Shown: positions 52,069-61,819, counted from the stretch's first letter. The stretch: DNA of 64,000 nucleotides from SAR202 cluster bacterium bin22 (GCA_002238505.1 MPMM01000001.1:310001-374000), one strand, 5' to 3'. Notes: generated by a model from the letters alone, not told the origin. Made by a program: numbers and translations.

Positions 52069-52857
52069 GTGGAAAAGCAAACACAAGCCAAGAAAAATGG
52101 GACCCTGTACCTGGTAGGCCTTGGCCCCGGAGCTCCTTCGCTCCTGGCGCCCGGGGCGGTCGCTGCGCTGCAGGAAGCCGAGGTTGTGGTTGGCTTCCGG
52201 GGCTACATGGACCAGATCGCCTCACTTACGGCCAACAAGGAAGTAGTTTCCATGGAACTCGGCCAGGAACTGGAAAGGGCCAGTCGTGCAGTTGACCTGG
52301 CATACGGTGGCGCCAGCGTAGCCGTAGTGTCTTCCGGAGATGCCGGAGTTTATGGGATGGCTGGTCCGGTGTTCCGTGTCCTGACAGACCGGGATTGGGA
52401 CGGGGAACGGCCGGAGGTGGTCACCATCCCCGGCGTGTCAGCTTTGCAATCGGCCGCGTCATTATTGGGGTCTCCCCTCATGCAGGACTTTTGCGCCATA
52501 AGTCTCAGCAACCTATTGACCCCCTGGGAGACGATCCAACGGAGACTGGAGGCCGCGTCCCTGGGTGACTTTGTTGTGGCCCTCTATAATCCGCGCAGCC
52601 GTCGCCGGGACTGGCAATTGCTGGAAGCCCGCCGGATCCTGCTGGAACACAGGGAACGAGAAACACCAGTTGGTCTGGTTCGGGAAGCCTATCGAGATGA
52701 CCAGCGGATTGTACTGACTGACTTGGGTAGCCTTGAAGAAAAAGCTGCAGAAGTTGACATGTTTACTACCGTAATAATTGGAAACTCCACCAGCTATGTG
52801 TTGAACGGCAAGATGGTGACACCGCGCGGATACGAGGAAAAAGTCAGACCGGAATAA
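52069..52857 (+). CDS. cbiH: Cobalt-precorrin-3 C17-methyltransferase
   Basis: This 262-residue methylase forms the contracted corrin ring. Motifs are YLVGLGPGAPSLLAPGAV, VVGFRGYMDQI, VVSSGDAGVYGMAG, IPGVSALQSAA and LYNPRSRRRDWQL, typical of CbiH/CobJ. The start is GTG 52069. It is the last recognisable cobalamin gene of the operon; cbiE, cbiJ and cbiA are not in the window. Confidence 0.92.
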   Translation: MEKQTQAKKNGTLYLVGLGPGAPSLLAPGAVAALQEAEVVVGFRGYMDQIASLTANKEVVSMELGQELERASRAVDLAYGGASVAVVSSGDAGVYGMAGPVFRVLTDRDWDGERPEVVTIPGVSALQSAASLLGSPLMQDFCAISLSNLLTPWETIQRRLEAASLGDFVVALYNPRSRRRDWQLLEARRILLEHRERETPVGLVREAYRDDQRIVLTDLGSLEEKAAEVDMFTTVIIGNSTSYVLNGKMVTPRGYEEKVRPE

Positions 52858-52894
52858 CGGGGCAAAGGGGCCCTTTTGAGAGTAGAGGAACAAG

Positions 52895-53653
52895 ATGCCA
52901 CCAATCAGGAAGAATAATCTCAAGGAAAAACTGGCAGACGGCCAGGTTACGGTGACCATTTCAGGGGTCTTAAGCTCGGAAATGGTGGATTTCCTGGGGC
53001 CGCTGGGGTTTGACGGAATATGGCTGGAGTGCGAGCACGGAGGGGTTACCTGGGAACAGTTGGGCGATATGACCCGAGCCTGTGACCTGTGGGGAGTCAC
53101 CCCCATAACGAGGGTGAATGCCAACGAACCCTGGCTGATTACCCGTACCCTGGACCGGGGTTCCATGGGAATTGTAACGCCGCATATCAACAACAGGACC
53201 GAGGCCGAAAAGGCAGCCCAGTCGTCGAAATATGCTCCCCTGGGCTATCGGGGAATGTTTGGTGGCCGCCAGTCCTATGGTGTTACGGACTATTTCCATG
53301 GGGCTAATGACCAGAGTATGGTGATTGTCCTGTTGGAGGAAGTTGAGGCGCTGCAAAATCTGGACGAGATTCTCAAGGTGGACGACATTGACGTGTTCTT
53401 TGTCGCGCCGACCGACCTGGCGCAGACTATGGGCCACCTGGGAAATCCCGGGCATCCTGAGGTGCAGGCAGCCATTGACGAAGCTCTCGCCCGCATAGTC
53501 GGGTCGGGAAGGACGGCCGGAACTCTGGTGAACGATGCCAACGTCGAGGACTACATTGGCAAAGGGGTCCAGTTCCTGATGACCTCCTTCAACGCCTGGA
53601 TTGTTCGCGGCTCCAGCGAATTTCTTGGAAAGGTTTCGGCAACAGGCAGATAG
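52895..53653 (+). CDS. HpcH/HpaI-family aldolase
   Basis: This 252-residue class II pyruvate aldolase-like TIM barrel has FDGIWLECEHGGV (metal-binding Glu and base His), RVNANEPWLITRTLDRGSMGIVTPHI, RGMFGGRQSYG and FVAPTDLAQTMG. The reaction would be a retro-aldol cleavage of a hydroxy-oxo-acid; the substrate is unknown. It starts 37 bases after cbiH and may be in the same transcript, though its link to cobalamin synthesis is not obvious. Confidence 0.88.
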   Translation: MPPIRKNNLKEKLADGQVTVTISGVLSSEMVDFLGPLGFDGIWLECEHGGVTWEQLGDMTRACDLWGVTPITRVNANEPWLITRTLDRGSMGIVTPHINNRTEAEKAAQSSKYAPLGYRGMFGGRQSYGVTDYFHGANDQSMVIVLLEEVEALQNLDEILKVDDIDVFFVAPTDLAQTMGHLGNPGHPEVQAAIDEALARIVGSGRTAGTLVNDANVEDYIGKGVQFLMTSFNAWIVRGSSEFLGKVSATGR

Positions 53654-53713
53654 ATTTATTTCCGAATGATTTTCTGGACCAGCCCAAAGAGATCACCGGC
53701 AGTACGAAAGCGT

Positions 53714-55048
53714 CTAACCGGCCTCTTCCAGGGCGTGTTCCTCTTCCCAGACCGCCAGTTCGTGGTCCTGGTTGAGGGGAATCAACAGGATGCTGCCAAG
53801 AATGAAAAGGAAGGCGCAGACAAACAGGAGGCCGGCATAACCTGAATCCGTTGATACGAACCTGTTGGACAAGTCCACCAGCGGGCCAAGGGTTTTGGAA
53901 AATGCCGCTCCGGCGATGGTTGCCAGGTTAACAATCGCTATGTGCTGGCCTTCCCGACCCGGCACCGCCATTTCATTGGCCAGCGCCCAGCTGGCGCTCA
54001 ACACTGGCCCTATGCACAAACCAATCACGCTGGCAATGGCAACTACCTGAACGGTGTTGGTAGCCCAGAAAATCAGGATTGACCCTGCGGCTGCTCCCAC
54101 CGCTCCGCCGATGATGACCGGCTTGCGCCCAATCCTGTCGGATATCCAGCCTGCGGGATAGACGCTTAACGCAAACGCTCCGCCAATTGCTATGACCGCG
54201 GTACCAAGGGTTTGGGCGGGATTATTTACCATCACCACATCCCGCAGGAAGAACAGGCCGTAGGTCGGAAACACGAATGTGGCGGTAATCAGCAGGAACC
54301 TGGAAAGCAGGAACCACACCAGGTGAGGGTGCAGCCCGCGGGTTGGATGCCTGAGTGTTGTCGCTCCGCGATGCAGGGCTCGCGTAGCCCTTTCCCTGGT
54401 CGCCGCAATAGATGAACTTACCAGTACGGTGACGATAAGTGTTCCGCCCAGCACACCGAAGGTAATGCGTAGCCATTCAATTGATTCTGGCCCTTTGTAA
54501 TAGCTGATCAGGCTGCCGCAAACGGCAACCAGGACCACTGCCCCGATGGCATCGGCAAGTATCTTGAGAGAGGAAGCCACCCCGATGCGACTCGACGGCA
54601 CAAGGTCGCCAATGAGCGCCAGGTAGGGGGCGTTGCTGATACCCGCGTTGGCCTGGATGAATACCCAAATTATCAGGAAGGAAATCAGCGTTAGCGTGAA
54701 GGACAGTCCGGTCAACCCGATGCAAACGCAAAGCACGCCCCCCAGCATGTAAGGAACTCGCCGCCCCAGTGGAGACCTGGTTCGGTCGCTGTACGACCCA
54801 ACGATGGGCTGTACCAGGGCTGCGGCAATTAGACCGCTAAACCCCAGGGCTCCCAGCAAGGAGTTCTTGGCCCCCTCAGGCGCGATGTCCAGGACCAGCG
54901 TCGGCAATACGATGGTTTCCATGGTCAAAAAGAAACCGGTGATGCCAAAGCTGAAGGCGCCCAAGCGCAGGAAGGCCAGGGTGTTCCAGGTTAAGTGGGG
55001 TTGTGTTTGAGCTTGGTCCATCTGGTAGAATCCGGGCAAGGGGCCCAT
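53714..55048 (-). CDS. MFS transporter
   Basis: This 444-residue protein has twelve predicted membrane helices. The loop after helix 2 reads GSYSDRTRSPLGRRVPY, close to sugar/glycoside-pentoside-hexuronide (GPH/SUT-like) carriers, and ISDRIGRKPVIIGG is in the second half. The substrate is unknown. Two possible starts (55048, or the Met at 55021) lack strong ribosome sites. It converges with the aldolase gene and diverges from the BtuF-like gene. Confidence 0.85.
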   Translation of the reverse strand: MGPLPGFYQMDQAQTQPHLTWNTLAFLRLGAFSFGITGFFLTMETIVLPTLVLDIAPEGAKNSLLGALGFSGLIAAALVQPIVGSYSDRTRSPLGRRVPYMLGGVLCVCIGLTGLSFTLTLISFLIIWVFIQANAGISNAPYLALIGDLVPSSRIGVASSLKILADAIGAVVLVAVCGSLISYYKGPESIEWLRITFGVLGGTLIVTVLVSSSIAATRERATRALHRGATTLRHPTRGLHPHLVWFLLSRFLLITATFVFPTYGLFFLRDVVMVNNPAQTLGTAVIAIGGAFALSVYPAGWISDRIGRKPVIIGGAVGAAAGSILIFWATNTVQVVAIASVIGLCIGPVLSASWALANEMAVPGREGQHIAIVNLATIAGAAFSKTLGPLVDLSNRFVSTDSGYAGLLFVCAFLFILGSILLIPLNQDHELAVWEEEHALEEAG

Positions 55049-55130
55049 GAATCAATTGCGGACAGATCTGCTTGCGGCGCACGAACGGAGTCGGGAAATG
55101 CGGCCTTCCTAATATTCTACAGTATGTATT

Positions 55131-55160
55131 TTGCAATTTACCATAAGCATGATGTTATAT
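55131..55160 (+). promoter_or_regulatory. Possible promoter of the BtuF-like gene
   Basis: TTGCAA (55131-55136), an 18-base spacer and TTATAT (55155-55160) lie in an A/T-rich stretch upstream of the ATG at 55206. The ribosome site GGAGGAGAGAGGGAG follows. Confidence 0.4.
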
Positions 55161-55205
55161 TCGGCCAGGATAAAGTCGGCGTCCTGAGCGGAGGAGAGAG
55201 GGAGT

Positions 55206-56180
55206 ATGGAGATTTGCTCTCTGTTGCCCAGCGGCACTGAAATACTTTATGCGTTGGGCCTGGGTGACCAGATTGTAGGAGTTACCGATCTCTGCGAATA
55301 TCCTGCAGAAGTCAGCGAGAAGCCCATTGTGTGCCGAAGTCGGATTGACGTCGATAACCTGTCCAGCCAGGAAGTGGAAGCAATGATGCGCCGCATTCTG
55401 GAAGCGGGGGAGAGCCCGTATGAGTTGGATGGGGAGTGGATTTCCAGCAATTCCCCGGACGTGGTATTGACTCAGGACCTTTGCTATTTCTGTGAGGTCG
55501 ATGCGAAGACAGTGGGCCGAACAGTGGAGCAAATGCCCATGCCCCCGGAAGTTGTCGTCCTCAATCCCAGAACGTTAAAGGAGATTTTCGATTCCATAGT
55601 CCAGATAGGGGAGATTTGCGGCGCACGCCAGCAAGCTATTGACCTGGTGGCAGACCTTGAAGGAAGGGTGAAGCGGCTGGAGGCCACTCTGGCCATCGCC
55701 GAGGAAAAACCAAGGGTTTTCTCTTTGGAAGGGGTCAATCCACTGGTCATCGGCGGACACTGGATACCTGACATGTTGCTGCGCGCGGGGGGCGACCTTG
55801 ACATGTTTCAGCCAGGCTGTCCCGCCACCCGATTGTCTTGGGAACAGGTAGTGAATTATGCTCCGCAAAAGCTGTTTGTGGACCTTTGCTCTTCGGGGCT
55901 GGGGAGGCAAAAGGCTGAAATTCCCTGGCTGGCTGGCCAGGAGAATTGGGTAACTCTTCCTGCCGTTCAATCAGGCGAGGTTTACCTGATTGACCACGTC
56001 TATTTCAGCGTGCCCGGACCGCGCATTGTCACCGGCCTGGAAATTCTGGCTCAACTTACACATCCGAGTTTGTTTGATGGCCTGATCCCTTCTGACACAG
56101 TATTGAAACTCGACGCTTCCGCTGCCAGGTCCGCATCTGCCGACGAGGTAGCTGAATGTTTTGTCCCTTGGCCAAATTAG
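55206..56180 (+). CDS. BtuF-like cobalamin/iron-siderophore binding protein without signal peptide
   Basis: This 324-residue protein has the periplasmic-binding fold of BtuF/FecB: ICSLLPSGTEILYALGLGDQIVGVTDLCEYP, a long central helix with ARQQAIDLVADLEGRV, and the C-terminal IDHVYFSVPGPRIVTGLEIL. It begins directly with the mature domain. An in-frame stop at 55185-55187 excludes an upstream signal sequence, so it is probably cytoplasmic, or it is secreted in an unusual way. Its place beside the cobalamin operon suggests corrinoid binding; no permease or ATPase gene is adjacent. Confidence 0.85.
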   Translation: MEICSLLPSGTEILYALGLGDQIVGVTDLCEYPAEVSEKPIVCRSRIDVDNLSSQEVEAMMRRILEAGESPYELDGEWISSNSPDVVLTQDLCYFCEVDAKTVGRTVEQMPMPPEVVVLNPRTLKEIFDSIVQIGEICGARQQAIDLVADLEGRVKRLEATLAIAEEKPRVFSLEGVNPLVIGGHWIPDMLLRAGGDLDMFQPGCPATRLSWEQVVNYAPQKLFVDLCSSGLGRQKAEIPWLAGQENWVTLPAVQSGEVYLIDHVYFSVPGPRIVTGLEILAQLTHPSLFDGLIPSDTVLKLDASAARSASADEVAECFVPWPN

Positions 56181-56398
56181 CTTTGTAAGTTTTGCAGGTT
56201 TGCATGGCCTGGGTGTCGGCTTCGTTCTAGTCGAGAGCAGCGTTCCGTCCGCTCTATGAGTAGAGATTGTCCGTGTCGGTCACAAAGAACTACTAGCGCC
56301 CCCTACGCAAAGTTTCACTGGAAACTCGAAAGATCGTAGTAGCAGGTTGCCAGTTCAAAGGTTATAATTGGGCAAATCACATAGGGAAGGTTGGGAAC

Positions 56399-56890
56399 TT
56401 GACTAGCAGAGATGATTTCAGGTCGGCAATGTCCCTATTCGCCACCGGTGTGACCGTGGTTACCTCGATAGATGATGATGGAGTGCCCCACTCCATGACC
56501 GCCAATTCTTTTACTTCAGTGTGCCTCGATCCCCCCACGGTGCTGATCTGCGTTGCCCACGGTACCCATACATATGGGTATGTTGAGCGCAGCGGCAAGT
56601 TTGGAGTTAACATCTTGGGCGAAGACCAGGAGGAACTGGGCGTTTATTTTGCCAAGCGGCCCGAGGACCGGCAGGAGGGCACCGAGTACAACTACACTAT
56701 CGCGGATGGGCAGTTGCCGATGCTGGACGACTCAATGGTGTTCTTTGGCTGCGAGGTTGTGGGGTCCCATGTTTACGGAGACCATACCGTTTATATGGGC
56801 GAGGTAAAGGAAGTCATTCGCAACGATGACGCCAACCCCTTGATGTTCTTCAAGAGCAGGTGGTATCACCCCAACGACCGCCAGGAATAG
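56399..56890 (+). CDS. Flavin reductase domain protein (HpaC/DIM6-NTAB type)
   Basis: This 163-residue FMN split-barrel protein has FRSAMSLFATGVTVVTS, MTANSFTSVCLDPPTVLICVAHGTHT (flavin contact), KFGVNILGEDQEEL, a central FFGCEVVGSHVYGDHTVYMGEV and the final PLMFFKSRWYH. It reduces flavin for an unlinked monooxygenase or is a heme/flavin-binding relative. The start is TTG 56399; a TATAAT is at 56363-56368. Confidence 0.9.
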   Translation: MTSRDDFRSAMSLFATGVTVVTSIDDDGVPHSMTANSFTSVCLDPPTVLICVAHGTHTYGYVERSGKFGVNILGEDQEELGVYFAKRPEDRQEGTEYNYTIADGQLPMLDDSMVFFGCEVVGSHVYGDHTVYMGEVKEVIRNDDANPLMFFKSRWYHPNDRQE

Positions 56891-56919
56891 CCGAGGAGAA
56901 GAGACCGCCGCTGGAAATA

Positions 56920-56958
56920 CAACAGGCCGGATGCGCTTACAGCGTACCCGGCCTGTTG
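56920..56958. terminator. Bidirectional hairpin terminator
   Basis: An 11-base-pair perfect stem (CAACAGGCCGG-type, 56920-56930 with 56948-56958) encloses a loop that can pair further. It lies between the convergent flavin reductase and alpha/beta hydrolase genes. T-tracts are weak on both sides. Confidence 0.65.
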
Positions 56959-56993
56959 CTGATCTCGCCCTTCGGTATTTTCCCAGTCGGCGT

Positions 56994-57746
56994 TTATCCT
57001 CGCTTCAAGGACGTCAGAAACTCCTCAATACTGGCATTCACCTGCTTGTACTTCTGTAGTTGCACAAAGTGGGATGCCCCCGGCACGACTACTTTCCTGG
57101 CCCCCGAAATGTTGTCAGTCAGATAGTCCGCATATTTCACAGGGGTCATGGAGTCTTCGGAACCACATAGCACCAGTGTGGGAAGTTTGATCTGCTGAAC
57201 CTCGTTCATCACATCAAACTTGTCGCAGGCCATCAGGTCGTTATATTCAACAGCAGGCCCTATCTCCATAGACCGGCGCTTCAAGGATTGCACCATGTCG
57301 GAGGCTACCCCCGGGTAGTAGGCCATCTGGTTTTCCAGCCACTGCGCGGAATCCTCAGTTGATTCCTTGCCCAGTTGAAGGTAATCGGGGTGAACCCTCA
57401 GTCTGGCGCCAGTACCCATCAGGATGATTCCTCTTACCTCTTCGGGATATCGAAGGGCATATAACATGCTGATGGCGCCACCCATGGAATGCCCGCAAAT
57501 CACCATGTCCTTGTAGCGGCGGGCGGTAGTAAATCCTCTAACCCATTCCAGGTATTGTTCTATGCTGGGGCAAGGCCTGCCGTTGGGATGTCCGGGCAAG
57601 TCAAGAGCCTTGGAATTGCGAAAGTGCTGGAGTTGGTAATAGAAAGCCAGGCTTGAACTTCCCGCTCCGTGGATAAATACCAACTTCACTTCATTTCCTC
57701 CGCAATCGGGCACCGAGGTATGGCCGGAATGCCCAACCATCAGCAT
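56994..57746 (-). CDS. Alpha/beta hydrolase
   Basis: This 250-residue serine hydrolase has the oxyanion segment KLVFIHGAGSSSLAF, the nucleophile elbow ICGHSMGGAISML, an acid near LVLCGSEDSMTPV and the final His in VPGASHFVQLQ. It resembles esterases and C-C hydrolases; the substrate is unknown. The start ATG 57746 has an A-rich leader but no clear Shine-Dalgarno. Confidence 0.87.
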   Translation of the reverse strand: MLMVGHSGHTSVPDCGGNEVKLVFIHGAGSSSLAFYYQLQHFRNSKALDLPGHPNGRPCPSIEQYLEWVRGFTTARRYKDMVICGHSMGGAISMLYALRYPEEVRGIILMGTGARLRVHPDYLQLGKESTEDSAQWLENQMAYYPGVASDMVQSLKRRSMEIGPAVEYNDLMACDKFDVMNEVQQIKLPTLVLCGSEDSMTPVKYADYLTDNISGARKVVVPGASHFVQLQKYKQVNASIEEFLTSLKRG

Positions 57747-57804
57747 TTATTTATTTCGTAATAGCAAACCCGAAAGATTATATGTGATAAATAATGGCAA
57801 ATCA

Positions 57805-57838
57805 AGGGAGCTACCAGCGCATTGGCTGATAGCTCCCT
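57805..57838 (-). terminator. Hairpin downstream of gyrA
   Basis: A 9-base-pair stem (AGGGAGCTA/TAGCTCCCT) encloses a 16-base loop with a further short stem. On the minus strand it is followed by TGATTTGCCATTATTT. It separates gyrA from the hydrolase gene. Confidence 0.6.
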
Positions 57839-57904
57839 GATCTGTGCTTGCGGCAGCGGCAGAGTGACCCGGTAGCAGGCTGTTACGGCCGATCGGATTA
57901 TCGA

Positions 57905-60544
57905 CTATTCGTCCTCACTCGGAGCGGTGTCCTCTTCCGGTTCGCCGTCCATTACTTCGCTGGTTACTTCCGCCTCGTCCGAATCTTCCATAACCGCTTC
58001 AGTCGTGGCTGTGGCTTCTGGCTGAGGGGAAGTTCCATTCTCGGCGCTGGCCCCTCCGGAGGAATAGTCGTTCTCGGTGAAGCAGGCGACGGAGGCTACA
58101 TAATCGTCGGGCTCCCGGTCGCGCCAGACGATGACACCCTGGGTGTACCGGCTGTTTGTTACCTTCACGTCTTCCAGGTTGATTCGCACCACCTGCGCCT
58201 TGGCAGATATGATGAAAACCTCTTGTCCCTCGTTATCCGTTACCACGCGGGAAGCTGCTACGGGCCCGGTCTTTTCATTTACCCGGAAAGTACGCACCCC
58301 CTGGCCGCCGCGGCCGTGTCGAGGATAGTTCTTCAAGGGCGTTGACTTGCCGTAGCCTCCTTCACTCACCACCAGCAGTTGGCCTTCAGGGGTTACCGTG
58401 GACATGCCGACTACCTTGTCGTCACTCATCAGCTTTATTCCCTTGACGCCGCCGGCCGAGCGGGAACGGGGTGTCAGGTTCTTTCGCGGGTCATCGCAAT
58501 TGCGGAATTGGAACAAAATGGCTTGGCCCTTTTCGGTAACCATCACTACTTCTTCGGAGTCACCGACCTGGGACACGCCTACAAGTTCGTCGCCATCCTC
58601 CAGGTCCATCACTATGAGGCCGGACGGACGTATATTGGTCAGTTCGCCCTCCTTCAGGGCCTTGATCTCGCCCAGCCTGGTGGCCAGGACAAGCATGGAA
58701 CTGTCCCGGGCATTCTTGACCGGCAGCATGGCCTGGACCTGTTCGTTACGAGCGATGGGAATAAGGTTGACCAACAGAGTGCCCCGGCTCGTGCGGGAAG
58801 TGTCCCCCTGGATCTGATAGGCCTTCAAGGGATACACCCGGCCACGATTGGTGAAGAACAGAAGCGTGTCATGGGTATCCACTACTACCAGGTCCATCAG
58901 GGCGTCATCTTCCCTGGTAGTCATTCCCCGGACGCCCTTGCCGCCCCGGTTCTGGGTGCGGTAGGTATCGCAGGGAACCCGCTTGATGTATCCCCGCTGG
59001 CTCAGGGTAATCATTACATCCTGGTGTGGTATGAACTGCTCGGCGCTTTGTTCGCCAACCTCCTCCGGTTCAATTCGGGTCCTACGAGCATCGCCGAAAT
59101 CCTTCTTGAGCTTGCGGGTTTCTTTCTTGATCTCGTTAAGAATCTTGCCAGGGTCTCCCAGCAGCGATTCAAGACTCGCTATGGTCTTTTGCAGCTCATC
59201 GTGCTCGTTCTGCAGGCGTTCCCGCTCCAGAGCGGCCAATCGGCGCAACTGCATGTCCAGGATGGCCTGGGCCTGGACCTGGCTAAGGTCAAATTCGGTC
59301 ATCAGGTTGGTTCGGGCGCTCTCCGCGTCGTCGGATGTGCGGATAATCTGAATCACCTGGTCCATGACGTCCAAAGCGAGCAAGAGTCCCTGGAGGATGT
59401 GGTCCCGGTCCCGGGCCCGCTGCAGGAGGAACTCGGAACGGCGACGGATGACCTCTTGGCGGTGCTCAACAAACAGTGTGAGGGCCCGCTTCAGGGGCAG
59501 CACCTGGGGCTGGCCGGCCACCAGGGCCAGCATTATGGTGTTGAAGGAACTGCGCATCGCCGTGTGCCGGTACAGGTTGTTAAGGACAATGTTGGCCTGC
59601 GCATCGCGGCGGAGTTCAATGACAACTCGCATTCCCCGCCGGTCAGACTCGTCTCGAATATCGGAGATGCCCTCTATTCGCTTGTCCCGTACCATTTGGG
59701 CGATCTTCTCTACCAGGTTGGCCTTATTGACCTGGTAGGGCAGTTCGGTGATGACTATGCCATCCCGACCCCGGCGAATCTCTTCAATTTCGGCCTTGGC
59801 CTCCATTACGATGCGGCCTCGGCCGGTGGTGTAGGCATCGATGATGCCCTGGGTGCCGCGGATAGACCCGTAGGTGGGAAAGTCCGGTCCGGGGATCAGC
59901 TTCATCAGGTCTTCGGTGACGCAGTTCGGGTGGTCAATGACATGGCAGACGGCGTCGCAGATTTCTCCCAGGTTGTGGGGAGGCAGGTTGGTAGCCATGC
60001 CCACGGCAATGCCGGTGGCACCATTGACCAGCAGGTTTGGCATCCGGCTGGGCAGGACTTGTGGCTCGTTCAGCGAGTCATCGAAATTGAGGGAGAAGTC
60101 TACGGTGTTCAGGTCAATGTCGGAAAGCAGCTCATCGGCTATGGCCGCCAACCGGGCTTCGGTGTAGCGCATGGCGGCAGGTGGGTCTCCGTCCACGCTG
60201 CCAAAGTTACCCTGGCCGTCTATCAGCGGATAGCGCATTGAGAAGGTCTGCGCCATGCGGACCAGGGCGTCATAAACTGGCGTGTCGCTGTGGGGATGGA
60301 ACTTGCCCAGCACTTCGCCCACTATGCGCGCGCTTTTCCGGTGGGCCTGGTTGGGTCGCATACCCATATCGTGCATGGCATAGAGGATGCGCCGCTGCAC
60401 CGGCTTCAGCCCGTCCCGCACGTCGGGAAGCGCCCTCGAAACTATGACGCTCATGGCGTAGCTGAGGTAAGAAGTCCGCATCTCCTCTTCGATTCGGATG
60501 GGCCTTATTCCACCAGACGGTGGTACGGGTGCTGAAGTTACCAT
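57905..60544 (-). CDS. gyrA: DNA gyrase subunit A
   Basis: GyrA breaks and rejoins DNA during negative supercoiling. The 879-residue protein has the catalytic Tyr127 in [10 protein letters not shown], the tower and coiled-coil region, the GyrA-box in [10 protein letters not shown] and a beta-pinwheel C-terminal domain. It ends in an acidic tail (about 60 residues rich in Glu/Asp/Ala/Thr). In the quinolone region the usual HPHGDSAVYD is [10 protein letters not shown] (Ser86, Thr88, Pro89). The start ATG 60544 follows AAGGAG. It is 60 bases after the amidotransferase-like gene. Confidence 0.96.
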   Translation of the reverse strand: MVTSAPVPPSGGIRPIRIEEEMRTSYLSYAMSVIVSRALPDVRDGLKPVQRRILYAMHDMGMRPNQAHRKSARIVGEVLGKFHPHSDTPVYDALVRMAQTFSMRYPLIDGQGNFGSVDGDPPAAMRYTEARLAAIADELLSDIDLNTVDFSLNFDDSLNEPQVLPSRMPNLLVNGATGIAVGMATNLPPHNLGEICDAVCHVIDHPNCVTEDLMKLIPGPDFPTYGSIRGTQGIIDAYTTGRGRIVMEAKAEIEEIRRGRDGIVITELPYQVNKANLVEKIAQMVRDKRIEGISDIRDESDRRGMRVVIELRRDAQANIVLNNLYRHTAMRSSFNTIMLALVAGQPQVLPLKRALTLFVEHRQEVIRRRSEFLLQRARDRDHILQGLLLALDVMDQVIQIIRTSDDAESARTNLMTEFDLSQVQAQAILDMQLRRLAALERERLQNEHDELQKTIASLESLLGDPGKILNEIKKETRKLKKDFGDARRTRIEPEEVGEQSAEQFIPHQDVMITLSQRGYIKRVPCDTYRTQNRGGKGVRGMTTREDDALMDLVVVDTHDTLLFFTNRGRVYPLKAYQIQGDTSRTSRGTLLVNLIPIARNEQVQAMLPVKNARDSSMLVLATRLGEIKALKEGELTNIRPSGLIVMDLEDGDELVGVSQVGDSEEVVMVTEKGQAILFQFRNCDDPRKNLTPRSRSAGGVKGIKLMSDDKVVGMSTVTPEGQLLVVSEGGYGKSTPLKNYPRHGRGGQGVRTFRVNEKTGPVAASRVVTDNEGQEVFIISAKAQVVRINLEDVKVTNSRYTQGVIVWRDREPDDYVASVACFTENDYSSGGASAENGTSPQPEATATTEAVMEDSDEAEVTSEVMDGEPEEDTAPSEDE

Positions 60545-60604
60545 AACAAATGCTCCTTGGAATTCTGGGCCAGCGAGGGAGGGACGGGGATGGGTCGATA
60601 ACTC

Positions 60605-61300
60605 CTAGCCAGCCAAATACATCTCTGCCCGCTCGTAAAAGCCGGCGAACAGGTTGGCAAAACTGCGGGGCACCTCATCCTGACGTTCGGGATGGCACTG
60701 CAGCCCGATAACCCAACTGTGGTTAGGACTCTCCAGACCTTCGATCAGGCCATCCTCAACCGAGTAGGCGCTGGACATAAGCCTGGGGGAGCGCTGCGCT
60801 TCCCTCAGTCCCTGGTGGTGCAGGCTGTTAACCCGGAAAAAGCCCGCGCTGCCAACGATGGCAGCCGTCTTGGCGCCCGGGGCCATATAGATGAGGTGCG
60901 TCTCCGGCTGCCACTTCCCGTCGTCTCTCACCGCCTTGTGCCCGGGCAGGTCCTGAATGAGTTGCCCACCAAAGGCTACGTTTAGCAACTGCATCCCCCG
61001 GCATATGGCCAGTACCGGCATGTCATGGTCCAGCGCATAGTCCAGGAGTCGCAGCTCTAATTCGTCCAGGGGGCGGCAAAGCTCCAGATCGGCCTCGACG
61101 TCCGCTTCTGCCCCATATAGATCCGGATCCACATCGGGACCGCCGGTTAACATCAGACCACCGATGTCTTCAAGAATATTGTGGACGGCCCTGTCGTCAG
61201 GAGGGATTAGAAGGGAAATATCCGCGCCCAGGGACTCCATAATCTCTACGTAGCGGCGGGAATTGCGGAGGTCAACTGAGGTAATGGCAACCTTTGTCAT
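60605..61300 (-). CDS. puuD: Gamma-glutamyl-gamma-aminobutyrate hydrolase-like class I glutamine amidotransferase (peptidase C26)
   Basis: This 231-residue class I amidotransferase-fold hydrolase has LMLTGGPDVDPDLYG, the nucleophile Cys100 in AICRGMQLLNVAFGGQLIQDL, and the His203/Glu205 pair in LQCHPERQDEV. The order and the GGPDVDP motif match PuuD and related peptidase C26 proteins. The gene symbol is by similarity only, since no other putrescine-catabolism genes are near. A TATAAT ends 11 bases before the ATG. Confidence 0.85.
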   Translation of the reverse strand: MTKVAITSVDLRNSRRYVEIMESLGADISLLIPPDDRAVHNILEDIGGLMLTGGPDVDPDLYGAEADVEADLELCRPLDELELRLLDYALDHDMPVLAICRGMQLLNVAFGGQLIQDLPGHKAVRDDGKWQPETHLIYMAPGAKTAAIVGSAGFFRVNSLHHQGLREAQRSPRLMSSAYSVEDGLIEGLESPNHSWVIGLQCHPERQDEVPRSFANLFAGFYERAEMYLAG

Positions 61301-61311
61301 ACAGTTTACAT

Positions 61312-61317
61312 ATTATA
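61312..61317 (-). promoter_or_regulatory. -10 box (TATAAT) of the PuuD-like gene
   Basis: On the minus strand a perfect TATAAT lies 11 bases before the ATG at 61300, predicting a leaderless or near-leaderless mRNA. There is no clear -35 box. Confidence 0.45.
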
Positions 61318-61707
61318 GCTGAATCCGCGTCCAATTCCTAGCTGACACGTTGCGAGTTCAGGGGGATTGCAGTAAGACCTTGGAATTGTCCGGTACCATC
61401 TGTCTGTCCCCGGGGTTGACATGCATCCCTTCCCATACTGGATGGCCCATGCCTACTGTGGAATGAATTGACTGAAGCTCTGAATTGCTTGGCCGGGTGC
61501 CTTTCATGGACGATTTCCAAGGCATTGAGATGGTGGCGGGGAAGCCCTTCACCTGTCCATTTTCCCGCCGTCAGGCCGAAGTGCTCTAATGCAAAATGAG
61601 CTCGAATGAGATGAAATGGCAAGGCAAAGCGATATTTCCCATATCCTGTGCCTTCCTTCCCATTATCTGACGCCATTGCATTGCTGAGAGTTAGGCCAGC
61701 AATTGCT
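61318..61707. other. Unassigned region between puuD-like and xdhC
   Basis: About 390 bases lie between the PuuD-like promoter and the xdhC promoter. On the minus strand one frame is open at 61358-61570. It ends in a protein-like stretch (GMGHPVWEGMHVNPGDRQ) but has no proper start beyond a GTG, and an upstream stop at 61571-61573. It could be a decayed gene remnant; no family is recognised. Confidence 0.3.
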
Positions 61708-61735
61708 TTGACCTGTTTGTTCGGAGGGGTATAAT
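61708..61735 (+). promoter_or_regulatory. Promoter of xdhC-mocA
   Basis: TTGACC (61708-61713), a 16-base spacer and TATAAT (61730-61735) match sigma70 well. The coding start is at 61820, leaving a leader of about 75 bases. Confidence 0.7.
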
Positions 61736-61819
61736 TTGTTAAGCTTGGGCAAGTAAGGCGGAAGAATTCGCCACCAATTAGCCTATGGTAAGACTCACTT
61801 CGCACTTGAGGCGGGGAAG

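Noticed and set aside
58379-60241. A 620-residue open frame antisense to gyrA
   Set aside because: Its reading is fixed by the gyrA codons on the other strand, has no family resemblance and no ribosome site. Several similar long antisense frames occur opposite nuoL, nuoN and the DUF2298 gene.
61338-61805. A 155-codon minus-strand frame
   Set aside because: Runs across the well-formed xdhC promoter, has no ribosome site and no recognisable domain.
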